Positions 52,882-61,552 are shown, counted from the stretch's first letter. The stretch: 64,000 nt of DNA from Neomesorhizobium sp963726065 (GCA_963726065.1 CAVSAU010000009.1:248001-312000); one strand, 5' to 3'. Numbers and translations: made by a program. The notes: generated from the letters alone by a model not told the origin.

Positions 52882-54765
52882 ATGAACGACGTGATCGAAG
52901 CCTCTCGACTGCCCGACGACCTGCTCCTCGATGCCAGCGACGAGGTGGCGATACGCCAGGATCTTGTTCTCGTGGCCCTGGGGAAACGCGCCGCCGACCG
53001 GCTGGTCAGAGTAGGGCGGCTGCTCGATGTTCACACCCGCACCTGGCACGACGATTGGGAGATCGCGATTCGAGGGCGGCGTATCGCCTGGGTCGGCCCG
53101 TCGGGGCTGTTTCCAGGCAAGGCGGGCGAACTTGTCGACCTGTCGCATCTGTCGGCGGTTCCGGGCTTCGGCGAGGTGCACAAGCACATCGAAAGCTCGC
53201 ATCTGACGCCAGAGCACGAGGCTGCGCTCGTGCTGCCGCGCGGCAACACCTGGACCTGCGAGGCGAGCCACGAATTCTCCAACGTCAATGGCCCGCGCAA
53301 TCTCGAATTCTGGCTGACGGCGCGCAGCCACGGCTCGCCGTTGAAGATTTTTCCGCTGCCGGGCTCGGCGGTGCCCCCGACCGCCTATGAATGGGGCGGC
53401 GGCCATTATGGCTATGCCGACCAGGCGGCGTTCCTCGACGCCAGCGCCATGGTAGCCGGTCTTGACGAGGTGATGGACTGGCCAGCGGTGTGGAACCCGG
53501 ACAACCCCTCGCATGAGCGGTTATGGGGCATGATCCGCGCCACCATCGAAAAGCGCGGCGTGGTCGAAGGCCATGGCGCCGGCTTGCGTGACCTCCCGTC
53601 GATCAACGGTTTTGCGGCCGCCGGGCTCGCCGCGGACCACGAGGCGTGGACGCCGGAAGAGGCCTGGGAAAAGCTCAGCCGCGGCATCTTCATCGAGATA
53701 CGGCCGCATACCATGCCCGAGATCATCGGCGGGTTGTTGGAGCGCGGTCTTGCCGATTGGTCGCAGATCGCCTTTGCCACCGACGATCGCGGCGCCAGCG
53801 ACACGCTGAAGCTCGGCGCGACAGACTATAATGTGCGGCTGGCGATCGAGAGCGGGCTGTCGCCCGAAATCGCCATCCAGTGCGTGACCATCAATCCCGC
53901 CCGGCATATGCGGCTGACGCCCTATGTCGGCAGCCTGGCGCCGGGGCGCTATGCCGACATCGTGCTGCTCGATGACGTGGCGCCGCTTTCGATTGTCGAA
54001 GTGTGGGCCGACGGCAGCCGTGTTTCTGCGGGCAAGGACTATCTGGGCGCGCTGCCCAAGATCGACTGGCCGGACTGGGCGACGAAGACGGTCAACATCG
54101 CCCGCGACCTGACGGCCGACGATTTCGCGGTTGCCGCCGAGCCGGGGCGCTCCACCATGAAAGCGGCTCTGCTGCGACCCTTCCATTGGGACGACGCTTT
54201 CATCGAGACGGAATTGTCGGTGGAACATGGTGTCGTGCAGCGCGACGTGGCCCGCAACATCACCAAATTCGCCATCGTCGACCGCTTTTCCGGGGAAGGA
54301 AAGGTGGCAAAGATGTTCTGGCTGGGCTGCGGCCCTGCAACGCCGGACACGGCGGTCGGCTGCACGGTGGCGCACGACAAGCATAACATCTGGGTTGTCG
54401 GCTCCTCGGATGCGGCGATGGCGAAGGTCGTCAACCGCATCCGCGACAACCAGGGCGGCTGGGTGCTGGCGCATGGCGGCAAGGTCATGGCGGAGGTCGT
54501 CTACGAGGTCGGCGGCCTGATGACCTGCCGTTCGGCAATGGAATACGACGCCGACATGCAGAGGCTTTATGCCGAAGCGGCAAAAGTCGACTGGCTATAC
54601 GAACCGACCTTCTCGCCGCGCTGGTTTCCGGGCTTTCCCGAGCGCCTGCAGTTCGCCACGCTGACCTGCGCGCCATGGCGATGGGTGCTCGTCGCGCCGA
54701 CCGAAGCGGTGCCGCAGGGCTTCGTCAACGTTCAGACCGGGCAAAGCCACCCGGTCGTGTGGTAA
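52882..54765 (+). CDS. Adenine deaminase-like protein
   Basis: 627 residues from the ATG at 52882. An amidohydrolase domain carries VPGFGEVHKHIESSHLTPE (HxH), TWTCEASHEFSNVNG, AGLDEVMDWPAVW (bridging Glu), VEGHGAGLRD, ATDDRGASD; a C-terminal adenine-deaminase domain has SVEHGVVQRDVARNITKFAI, AHDKHNIWVVG and PEGGLMTC-like VYEVGGLMTCRSAMEYD. The motif usually written DPHE is here EASHE, one residue longer, and HxH reads HKHIESS. Deamination of adenine is probable, but this is a divergent branch. Confidence 0.85.
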   Translation: MNDVIEASRLPDDLLLDASDEVAIRQDLVLVALGKRAADRLVRVGRLLDVHTRTWHDDWEIAIRGRRIAWVGPSGLFPGKAGELVDLSHLSAVPGFGEVHKHIESSHLTPEHEAALVLPRGNTWTCEASHEFSNVNGPRNLEFWLTARSHGSPLKIFPLPGSAVPPTAYEWGGGHYGYADQAAFLDASAMVAGLDEVMDWPAVWNPDNPSHERLWGMIRATIEKRGVVEGHGAGLRDLPSINGFAAAGLAADHEAWTPEEAWEKLSRGIFIEIRPHTMPEIIGGLLERGLADWSQIAFATDDRGASDTLKLGATDYNVRLAIESGLSPEIAIQCVTINPARHMRLTPYVGSLAPGRYADIVLLDDVAPLSIVEVWADGSRVSAGKDYLGALPKIDWPDWATKTVNIARDLTADDFAVAAEPGRSTMKAALLRPFHWDDAFIETELSVEHGVVQRDVARNITKFAIVDRFSGEGKVAKMFWLGCGPATPDTAVGCTVAHDKHNIWVVGSSDAAMAKVVNRIRDNQGGWVLAHGGKVMAEVVYEVGGLMTCRSAMEYDADMQRLYAEAAKVDWLYEPTFSPRWFPGFPERLQFATLTCAPWRWVLVAPTEAVPQGFVNVQTGQSHPVVW

Positions 54766-54774
54766 GTAGCCGGT

Positions 54775-56097
54775 TCAGCCTGCTGCGTCGATGCGGGCCA
54801 TTTCGGCCTTGAACTGACCGGCGACCTGCAAGGCGTCGCGCATCACCTTCTTGCGTTCGAGGCTCAGCACCTCGCGGCCGCGCATCAGCCACTTGCCGGC
54901 GACCATGACGTCGCGCACGTCGACCGGCATCGCCGAAAACACCAGCGAGGCATAGATGTCGTAGATTGGCTGCATGCGCGGCGCCGAAAGGTCGATGCGG
55001 ATCAGGTCGGCCTTCTTGCCGGGCTCCAGCGAGCCGAGCTTGTGGTCGAGGCCAAGCACGCGCGCCCCTTCGATCGTCGCCATGCGGATGACATCGACCG
55101 CCGGCATCGGCTTGCGGCTGTGGCCGAGGAGCTTCTGGAACAAGGTCACCGGCGCAAACTGCGAAAACAGGTCGAGCGTGTTGCCACTCATCGGCCCGTC
55201 CGTTGCGATGCCGACCGGAATGCCGGCCTTCCGCATGGCCTCCACCGGCGCGATGCCGCGCCCGGCCTTGGCGTTGGAGCGTGCGTTGTGGGCGACGCTG
55301 ACCTGCGCATGCGCCATCCTCGCAATGTCGCTTTCGCTGACATGCAGGCAGTGGGCGCAGATCAGCCCCTTGCGCAGCAGGCCGGCCTTTTCGACCACTT
55401 CGACCGGCCGCATGCCATGGTTCTTGGCGCACCACTCCATTTCCGAATCCATCTCGGCGAGATGGATCTGAACCGGCACTTCGGGATGATCGTCCGCCCA
55501 GCGGGCGACGCGGTTCATCACGGCTATATCGGTGGAGTAGGGAGCATGTGGCGCGATTGACGGGACGACGCGGTCATGGCCTGCGAATTCCGCCACCAGC
55601 TGCTCGGTCAGCGCAAAACCTTCGTCGATCGTCTTGTGGTCGGGCGGGTTGAAGTCGGCAATGGTCTGGCCGACGACGCCGCGGAAACCCGCTTTGTCGA
55701 CCACTCGGCCGACCTCGGTCTCGTAGTAATACATGTCGGCGACGGTGGTGACGCCGGCCTCGATGAGTTCAAGAGCGGCAAGCTCGGTTCCGACACGCAC
55801 CATTTCGGGCGTGACGAACTTGCGTTCCATGGGCAGGACATAGCGGTAGAGCCGATCATCGACATCTTCGCCCAAGCCGCGAAACAGCGTCATCGCCATA
55901 TGGCAATGCGGATTGACCATGCCGGGCATGACGAGGTCGCCATCGGCATCGATGATTTCGGCTCCGGGGATTTCCGGCGCCGTGCCTGAGCCGACTGCAA
56001 CGATCTCGTCGCCATCGATATGCACATAACCCGTGTCGATGATGCTCATCCCCGCATCAATGGGCAGGATCGTCGCGTTGGTAAGCAGAATCGACAT
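54775..56097 (-). CDS. Amidohydrolase / nucleobase deaminase of the ATZ/TRZ type
   Basis: 440 residues starting MSILLTNATILPIDAGMSII at an ATG that overlaps the ABC ATPase stop by one base (TGATG). Metal site NPHCHMAMTLFRGLGEDVDD, QIHLAEMDSEMEWC, ICAHCLHVSESDI and ATDGPMSGNTLDLF. This group includes chlorohydrolases, 5-methylthioadenosine/S-adenosylhomocysteine, guanine and 8-oxoguanine deaminases. Its coupling to an importer suggests it acts on the imported compound. It is the last gene of that minus-strand operon. Confidence 0.88.
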   Translation of the reverse strand: MSILLTNATILPIDAGMSIIDTGYVHIDGDEIVAVGSGTAPEIPGAEIIDADGDLVMPGMVNPHCHMAMTLFRGLGEDVDDRLYRYVLPMERKFVTPEMVRVGTELAALELIEAGVTTVADMYYYETEVGRVVDKAGFRGVVGQTIADFNPPDHKTIDEGFALTEQLVAEFAGHDRVVPSIAPHAPYSTDIAVMNRVARWADDHPEVPVQIHLAEMDSEMEWCAKNHGMRPVEVVEKAGLLRKGLICAHCLHVSESDIARMAHAQVSVAHNARSNAKAGRGIAPVEAMRKAGIPVGIATDGPMSGNTLDLFSQFAPVTLFQKLLGHSRKPMPAVDVIRMATIEGARVLGLDHKLGSLEPGKKADLIRIDLSAPRMQPIYDIYASLVFSAMPVDVRDVMVAGKWLMRGREVLSLERKKVMRDALQVAGQFKAEMARIDAAG

Positions 56098-57164
56098 CAC
56101 GCCTGCTCCGGCTTGAGCACGCAGCACTGGTCGGGAACTGGAACGAGCCGTGCTTCTGCACCGATGTCGAGCGGCGTCGACAGCGGTCCGTTGGCGATCA
56201 GGGCGCCGGCTTGCGTTTCGCATTGATACTGATAGGCGCGGCCGAGATAGGTTCTGAGGCCGAGTTTCGTCGGCAGGCCCTTGGCCTTCGGATCGGCGGA
56301 TACAGCAAGGCCGTCGGGCCGCGTCGCCAGCACGAAATCGTCGGGGATATTGCCGAACCGGTCCTGGCTGAACTGCAGGGTGACGCCGCCTGGCGCTTCA
56401 GCCGTCACATCAGCGCCGTCACGTTTGGAAACGCGCATCGGGATCAGGTTCTCGAAGCCGACGAAGCGGGCGACGAAGGCGTTGGCCGGGCGCTGGTAGA
56501 GCACTTCTGGCGTGTCGAACTGCATGATGCGCCCGGCATTCATGATGGCGACCCGGTCGGAGATCGAAAACGCCTCTTCCTGATCGTGAGTGACGTAGAC
56601 CGACGTGGTGCCGTTGAGGCGCTGCAACTGTCGGATCTCCACGCGCATGTCGATCCTGAGCTTGGCGTCGAGATTGGAAAGCGGCTCGTCGAACATCAAA
56701 AGTGGTGGTTCGATCACCAGCGCGCGCGCCAGGGCCACGCGCTGTTTCTGGCCGCCTGACAGCGCGCCGGGCAGCCGTTCCGCAAGCTGCGCAAGGCCAA
56801 CGCGCTCCAGCATCTGTCTTGCGCGTTTCTCACGCTCGGCGGAGCCCACACCGCGCTGCTTCAACCCGAACCCCACATTATCGAGCACCGAAAGATGCGG
56901 AAACAGTGCGTAGTTCTGGAACACCAGGCCAATGTCGCGCTTGTAGGCTGGCAGTTTCGTGAGGTCCTTGCCGCCCAGCCGGATCGTGCCGGCGGTCGGT
57001 TCCAGGAAGCCGGCGACCAGCCTCAGCGTCGTCGTCTTGCCGCAGCCGCTCGCGCCGAGCAACGAAACCAGTTCGCCAGCGCCGACCGACAGCGACAAGT
57101 CTTCCAGAACCCTGGTGGCTCCGTAGTGGGCGGTCAGGTTTTCTATGGTCAGGGGCTGGGTCAT
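56097..57164 (-). CDS. ABC importer ATP-binding protein (PotA-like)
   Basis: 355 residues: Walker A LGASGCGKTTTLRLVAG (about 35-51), signature LSGGQKQRVALARAL, Walker B LLMFDEPLSNLD, H-loop VYVTHDQEEAF, and a C-terminal TOBE domain. It belongs to the spermidine/putrescine/iron group (type I importers). A two-megabase-style gap is absent: it starts nine bases after the permease stop. Confidence 0.92.
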   Translation of the reverse strand: MTQPLTIENLTAHYGATRVLEDLSLSVGAGELVSLLGASGCGKTTTLRLVAGFLEPTAGTIRLGGKDLTKLPAYKRDIGLVFQNYALFPHLSVLDNVGFGLKQRGVGSAEREKRARQMLERVGLAQLAERLPGALSGGQKQRVALARALVIEPPLLMFDEPLSNLDAKLRIDMRVEIRQLQRLNGTTSVYVTHDQEEAFSISDRVAIMNAGRIMQFDTPEVLYQRPANAFVARFVGFENLIPMRVSKRDGADVTAEAPGGVTLQFSQDRFGNIPDDFVLATRPDGLAVSADPKAKGLPTKLGLRTYLGRAYQYQCETQAGALIANGPLSTPLDIGAEARLVPVPDQCCVLKPEQA

Positions 57165-57173
57165 TTTCCTGGT

Positions 57174-57962
57174 CTATTTTGCAAGGAAGGTGAGGCCGAG
57201 CGTGCGTTCCACGATCGCCATGACCGCGATGGTAAGAAGCATCAGCAACACGGACACGGAAGCGATGGTCGGATCGAAGAATTGCTCGACATGGGCAAGG
57301 ATCTGGATCGGCAGCGTCGAAACACCGGGGCCGGTGAGAAACAGGGACGTTGAGACGTCGTTGATCGAGGTGATGAAGGCCAGGATGAAGGCGGCGATGA
57401 CACCGGAGCGCACATTCGGCAAGACGATGGTGAAAAAGGTCTTCAGCGGCGGGCTGCCGAGGCTGACCGCGGCTTCCTCGATGGAGAAATCGAACGAGGC
57501 GAGGCTCGCCGAGATCACCCGCACGCAATAGGGCAGAACGATCAGCGTGTGGCCGATCAGCAGCGCCACGAAGATCGGCGCCGAGGCGCCGACGGCGATC
57601 GACTTCAGCAGCGAAAAGCCGAATACAATTTCCGGCACGAGGATGGGCAGCACGAACACCGTCGATAGCCAGGCGGGAAGCTGGATGCGGTGGCGGTTCA
57701 GCGCATAGGCAGCCGGGATGCCGATCAGCAGCGCCAGGCCGGTCGCCAGGAAGGCGAGTTCAAGGCTGGTGACAATGGTCCGCCGGAACGCGCTGATCTG
57801 AAAAACGTTTTCAAACCAGCGCAGGGAAAGCCCCTGTGGCGGGAACGTCAAGTAGGTCGTATCGCTGACCGAGGCGCCGAACACGATGATCAGCGGCCCG
57901 GCCAGGAAGATATAGACCAGCACGGTGAACAGGATAAGCAGAGGGTGGATGCGGCTTGTCAT
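57174..57962 (-). CDS. ABC importer permease (PotC-like)
   Basis: 262 residues from the ATG at 57962 (MTSRIHPLLILFTVLVYIFL). Six spans and the EAA loop ASFDFSIEEAAVSLGSPPLK. The open frame extends upstream to 58772 over the other permease gene in a different frame; that part is a shadow. It begins two bases after the PotB-like permease ends. Confidence 0.92.
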   Translation of the reverse strand: MTSRIHPLLILFTVLVYIFLAGPLIIVFGASVSDTTYLTFPPQGLSLRWFENVFQISAFRRTIVTSLELAFLATGLALLIGIPAAYALNRHRIQLPAWLSTVFVLPILVPEIVFGFSLLKSIAVGASAPIFVALLIGHTLIVLPYCVRVISASLASFDFSIEEAAVSLGSPPLKTFFTIVLPNVRSGVIAAFILAFITSINDVSTSLFLTGPGVSTLPIQILAHVEQFFDPTIASVSVLLMLLTIAVMAIVERTLGLTFLAK

Positions 57963-57964
57963 GG

Positions 57965-58813
57965 TCAGGTAGCCATCGGGTTCAGGCGCTTGGCGATGCG
58001 GCTCATCGCCATCACCACGCTGATGGTGATCACCACCATGATTGCGGCAATCGTCGAAGCGCCGACCCAGTCGAAAGACACCATGGCGCGCTGATACATC
58101 AATGTGCCCATCACCATCTGCCGCTCGCCCCCGACCAGTTGCGGCGTCGCGTAGGAGGTGAAGGAACCGGTGAAGACAAGCACCGCGCCAACGATCAAAC
58201 CCGGCACCGCAAGTGGAAAAATGACCTGCCGGAAGGTTGCCGCGGGCGAAGCGCCGAGTGAAGCGGACGCCTGGATCACATCCTCGGGGATGTTCTCCAG
58301 CACCCCCACCAGCGTCAGGATCATCAGCGGCACGAACAGATAGACCATCGCCGCGATCACTGCGCCCTCGGTGTAGAGCATCGAGAACGGCTGGTCGACG
58401 ATGCCGACGCCGACAAGGAAATTGTTGAGGATGCCGTTTTTGCCGAGCAGGATGAGGAACGCGAAAGACCGCACCACGACGCCGGTCAACAGCGGAAACA
58501 CGGCTGCGATGATCAGGATGCTTTTGAGGCGGCCCGGTGACTTCGCCACCACGTAAGCGGTGAGGAAGCCGACGACCAGCGAGATGGCTGTCGTGGCCAG
58601 CGCGATCTCCAGTGTCCGCCACAAGACACCACGCCGGAAGCCGCTGCTGAAGAAGGCGTAATAGGGCGCCAACAGGCCCTTTTCTTCGCCGAAGGTGGAG
58701 GCGATGGTGGCCGCGACTGGAAGAATGAGAAAGAGGGCGATCGCGATGGTGGCGGGCGAAGCCAGCATCCATCCGGCATATCGTTTGATCATTTGCACAT
58801 TGCGGACGCTCAT
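57965..58813 (-). CDS. ABC importer permease (PotB-like)
   Basis: 282 residues, six spans, first at about 14-35 (GWMLASPATIAIALFLILPV) and EAA loop IPEDVIQASASLGASPAATF. Forms a heterodimer with the next permease. It lies 79 bases after the solute-binding gene, where a possible hairpin CGCTGCCC / GGGCAGCG (58847-58866 region) could modulate read-through. Confidence 0.92.
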   Translation of the reverse strand: MSVRNVQMIKRYAGWMLASPATIAIALFLILPVAATIASTFGEEKGLLAPYYAFFSSGFRRGVLWRTLEIALATTAISLVVGFLTAYVVAKSPGRLKSILIIAAVFPLLTGVVVRSFAFLILLGKNGILNNFLVGVGIVDQPFSMLYTEGAVIAAMVYLFVPLMILTLVGVLENIPEDVIQASASLGASPAATFRQVIFPLAVPGLIVGAVLVFTGSFTSYATPQLVGGERQMVMGTLMYQRAMVSFDWVGASTIAAIMVVITISVVMAMSRIAKRLNPMAT

Positions 58814-58892
58814 CGGGAGGTCACGGCCTTCAACTGAAACCGCTGCCCTTGCGGGCAGCGGCGGTTCTGGCCGACGCTTGCGGCGTTGGCGA

Positions 58893-59933
58893 TCACATGC
58901 CGAAGATTTCGTTCCAGCGGTCGAGCCAGTCGCTCTTGGCGGCGTTCATTTTCGAATAGTCGACCCGCTTCAGCCCGGCGACCATGTCGGCGCCGTAGGT
59001 CCATTGCTTGGCCTGTTCCGGCGTCAGCTTGACCGCAGTGGCGATCGGCGCGTCGACGCCGTTCTCCGCAAGTGTCTGCTGCAGCTTCGGGTCGAGGATG
59101 AAATTGATGAATTCATGCGCCAGCTCAACGTTTGCGGCGCCCTTGGGGATATTGACCGTGTTGAGCGTTGCAATGGCGCCGTCCTTCAGATCCGCCCAGG
59201 CGGCCGTCGGAACTGCCGCCTGGATCTGCGCTAGGGTGAAATCCTGCGCGATCGAGGTGGTGATTTCTCCCGTCGAGAACAGGTTCACCAGCTCAGAGCC
59301 GGTGTTGTAGTTCTTCACCACGTTGTCCTTGAGCTTGCCGATTTCGGCGAAAGCCGGTTCGGCATCCTCGAATGCATCCTTGCCGGCCTTGTCGCCCGCC
59401 ACCATGACGACCATCGGCCCGGCGGTGGTGGTGATGCCTGGCAGCGAGAGTTGGCCCTTCAAGTCGTCGCGCCACAGATCGGCCCATGCGGTGATCGGCG
59501 GATTGACCTTGGCCGAATCAAAGATGATGCCGACACGGCCGATCGTGTAGGCCGGCCCGAACTCGCCCTGCGGTGCGCGGCCCAATTCATAGATGCCTTC
59601 GAGGTTGGGCAGCTTGGAGCGGTCAACCGCCTGGAAGAGGCCTTCCTCGATGCCGATCTGAGAATAGGCGTCGGTGAAATAGGCAACATCGACACCTTCG
59701 CCATTGCGAATCTTGATCTTGTTGAGGCGATCGGCATTGTTTCCGGTTTCGAATACCAGCTTGCAGCCGCATTTTTCCTCGAAAGGCTTGACGACGAACT
59801 GGTCGAGCTTGTCGCCGTTGAAGCCCCACCAAGAGACGGTCAACGTCTTCTCCTGAGCAAGGGAAAGACTTGTGGATGGCGCTGCGGCCATCAAGGATGC
59901 CCCGAAGAGGGCAAGCTTCATCATTTTGTTCAT
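58893..59933 (-). CDS. Extracellular solute-binding protein (PotD/PotF-like)
   Basis: 346 residues: signal peptide to about 25 (FGASLMAAAPSTSLSLAQ), then a periplasmic binding fold starting KTLTVSWWGFNGDKLDQFVV with paired cysteines EEKCGCKLVFETG. VDVAYFTDAYSQIGIEEGLF and YTIGRVGIIFDSAKVNPP are typical of the polyamine/iron group. No binding-site signature identifies the ligand. First gene of the operon SBP-permease-permease-ATPase-amidohydrolase. Confidence 0.9.
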   Translation of the reverse strand: MNKMMKLALFGASLMAAAPSTSLSLAQEKTLTVSWWGFNGDKLDQFVVKPFEEKCGCKLVFETGNNADRLNKIKIRNGEGVDVAYFTDAYSQIGIEEGLFQAVDRSKLPNLEGIYELGRAPQGEFGPAYTIGRVGIIFDSAKVNPPITAWADLWRDDLKGQLSLPGITTTAGPMVVMVAGDKAGKDAFEDAEPAFAEIGKLKDNVVKNYNTGSELVNLFSTGEITTSIAQDFTLAQIQAAVPTAAWADLKDGAIATLNTVNIPKGAANVELAHEFINFILDPKLQQTLAENGVDAPIATAVKLTPEQAKQWTYGADMVAGLKRVDYSKMNAAKSDWLDRWNEIFGM

Positions 59934-60218
59934 TTTCGCCTCTGGTGGTTTCTGGTTTGGAAAGCTGTAGCTCTTCAATGCGCCAGCAGCTGGTCCCATC
60001 CACACTATTTTTGGGCAATGTCTCTCGCAAGCCAAAAGATTTTGCACTGCAACCATCGGCGCGATCTGCAAAAAATATCGATGAGAACAGAACGTTATCA
60101 CCCGGTGCGAATTTCGACTATGGAAGGTACACCAAGCCCCGTTTGTCCTGTTCGACGAAAATGAGGGCTTGCGCCGCAAGGCCGAAAACTCTAGGCACTG
60201 CAACGCCGAAGCATGGTC

Positions 60219-60295
60219 CGGAGTGTAGCGCAGCCTGGTAGCGCACCTGATTTGGGATCAGGGGGTCGCAGGTTCGAGTCCTGCCACTCCGACCA
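60219..60295 (+). tRNA. tRNA-Pro (anticodon TGG)
   Basis: 77 bases with all four arms: acceptor CGGAGTG/CACTCCG, D-arm GCGC...GCGC, anticodon stem CCTGA/TCAGG around the loop TTTGGGA (TGG), and T-arm GCAGG/CCTGC around TTCGAGT. CCA is encoded (60293-60295). Confidence 0.98.
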
Positions 60296-60366
60296 ATCGC
60301 CTCCGCCTGCTGGCCACGGCCCGGCGAGCAGCATGGGTTAGACAGTCAGAATTCAAGGTGATGCGC

Positions 60367-60673
60367 ATGTCCGCCCGCATTTTCAGCCCCGCCAAGACAG
60401 CCATGCAATCCGGCAAGGCCAAGACCGGCCACTGGGTGCTCGAATTCGACCCCGAAAAGCCGCGCAAGATCGATCCGCTGATGGGCTACACCACGTCGGG
60501 CGACATGAAGAGCCAGATCCGCCTGATCTTCCCGACGCGGGAGGAAGCGGTCGCCTATGCCGAGAAGCACGGCGATAGCGTTCCGCGTCGAGGAACCCAA
60601 GGAAGCCAAGCGCCGGCAGATTTCCTATGCGGAGAATTTCCGCTATGACCGCAAGATACCCTGGACGCACTGA
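60367..60673 (+). CDS. NADH dehydrogenase accessory subunit (NDUFA4/ETC-C1 type), frameshifted
   Basis: Small matrix-type accessory subunit of respiratory complex I found in alphaproteobacteria. MSARIFSPAKTAMQSGKAKT, GHWVLEFDPEKPRKIDPLMG, YTTSGDMKSQIRLIFPTREE and AVAYAEKHG read in one frame. Then an extra base near 60574 shifts to IAFRVEEPKEAKRRQISYAE and NFRYDRKIPWTH with a stop at 60671-60673. The joined protein is about 101 residues, the family size. Start ATG 60367 preferred over 60361. The break looks like a sequence error. Confidence 0.88.
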
Positions 60674-60719
60674 GTTTTCGCGCTTTCAGGCATGCTGCCG
60701 GACGTTCACCCGGCGAGAC

Positions 60720-60796
60720 GGTCCCGTAGCTCAGCTGGATAGAGCACCGGCCTTCTAAGCCGATGGTCGCAGGTTCGAATCCTGCCGGGATCGCCA
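60720..60796 (+). tRNA. tRNA-Arg (anticodon TCT)
   Basis: 77 bases: acceptor GGTCCCG/CGGGATC with one G-U pair, D-arm GCTC...GAGC, anticodon loop CTTCTAA (TCT), T-arm GCAGG/CCTGC, encoded CCA (60794-60796). The anticodon stem CCGGC/GCCGA has a C-A mismatch at its outer pair. Its 3' end is repeated at 61490-61504. Confidence 0.96.
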
Positions 60797-60798
60797 AA
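60784..60798 (+). repeat. Left copy of a 15-bp repeat at the tRNA-Arg 3' end
   Basis: GCCGGGATCGCCAAA covers the last T-arm bases, acceptor strand and CCA of the tRNA plus two bases. An identical copy is at 61490-61504. A tRNA 3' end repeated at a distance is the usual attL/attR arrangement of an element integrated by a tyrosine recombinase; the interval is only about 700 bases and holds no integrase. Confidence 0.6.
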
Positions 60799-60840
60799 AA
60801 TCCAGGGTCCATTCTGGACACATAGGTTACGGTTTATACT

Positions 60841-60916
60841 GGAGACATGGTGTAGTGCACCCCAGAGCTGTTACCCTTTTGTGTCTCAGTTCTGGGGTGC
60901 ACTACACCATGTCTCC
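60841..60916. repeat. 76-bp palindrome with 26-bp perfect arms
   Basis: The arm GGAGACATGGTGTAGTGCAC followed by CCCAGA is exactly repeated in inverted orientation after a 24-base spacer. Flanks extend the symmetry imperfectly: GGGTCCATTCTGGACACATA to the left resembles the inverse of GTCTCCGGAATG...CACCC to the right. This looks like fused or nested insertion-sequence ends or a non-autonomous element. No transposase is present. Confidence 0.7.
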
Positions 60917-61053
60917 GGAATGAACTGTCACCCTTCTCTCGGGAAGGGCAAATTTCCTAGCTGGGGCGATTTGGAAAACTCCAACTTCCAAGGAACCGAG
61001 TTCCAACTTTTCACCCCTTTCGCTCTCGGGAGGTTTGTGAGGGGGCTTGGCAA

Positions 61054-61308
61054 CTACCCATCCTTGCGCTGCTCTATCGCCCCCGACCGGTGCTGGAGTT
61101 CTTCCTGAACGGCCCATTGTAGCGCGTGAACTTCGGAGCGTATCGCGTCGACCCCAAGGCCAATCGCACGAAGATCCGCGACGACGCCTTTGATGCGCGA
61201 TCTCCAGAAGGTATTGGCTGCCGCACCTTGGACGAACTCAAGTCCATCTACGATCGAGCAAACGAGGCTCGCGCGGCAGTTCAGGGGGAAGGGAATCAAC
61301 TCGGCCAT
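61054..61308 (-). CDS. DUF6074-type small protein
   Basis: 84 residues from the ATG at 61308: MAELIPFPLNCRASLVCSIV, DGLEFVQGAAANTFWRSRIK, GVVADLRAIGLGVDAIRSEV, HALQWAVQEELQHRSG. The pattern (LIPFP..R, then a Trp/Arg helix and a C-terminal helix) matches a family I recall as DUF6074, common on rhizobial mobile regions. The opposite-strand frame 61126-61416 is less protein-like. Function unknown. No strong SD. Confidence 0.6.
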   Translation of the reverse strand: MAELIPFPLNCRASLVCSIVDGLEFVQGAAANTFWRSRIKGVVADLRAIGLGVDAIRSEVHALQWAVQEELQHRSGAIEQRKDG

Positions 61309-61489
61309 ATCGGCAGAATTGCAAGCCAGAGGTTCATGAATGGTGAAGCTGTTATGCACGTGTTTGCACGCGCTCGTGAGCACGGAAGAGTGCTAGGTTC
61401 GCCACGAATTGTGTAAGCAAATCAAATCAACTGTGCAGGTGAGAAGCGAACACCCGGAACCTGCACAACGCCGATACCCGGCTGTCCCA

Positions 61490-61504
61490 GCCGGGATCGC
61501 CAAA
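61490..61504 (+). repeat. Right copy of the 15-bp tRNA-Arg 3'-end repeat
   Basis: GCCGGGATCGCCAAA, identical to 60784-60798. It also forms the right arm of a perfect hairpin CCCGGCTG-TCC-CAGCCGGG (61477-61495). The 49 bases that follow precede a small lipoprotein gene. Confidence 0.6.
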
Positions 61505-61552
61505 CATTTCAAGCACAGCCAGGCGCTGCCAAGGTACGAGGAAATTCAACCG

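Noticed and set aside
60881..61108. 75-residue plus-strand frame starting in the palindrome
   Set aside because: Starts inside the inverted repeat, lacks an SD and has no protein-like pattern.
61126..61416. 96-residue plus-strand frame opposite the DUF6074-type gene
   Set aside because: The opposite strand has a family-like start and helix pattern; this one does not.
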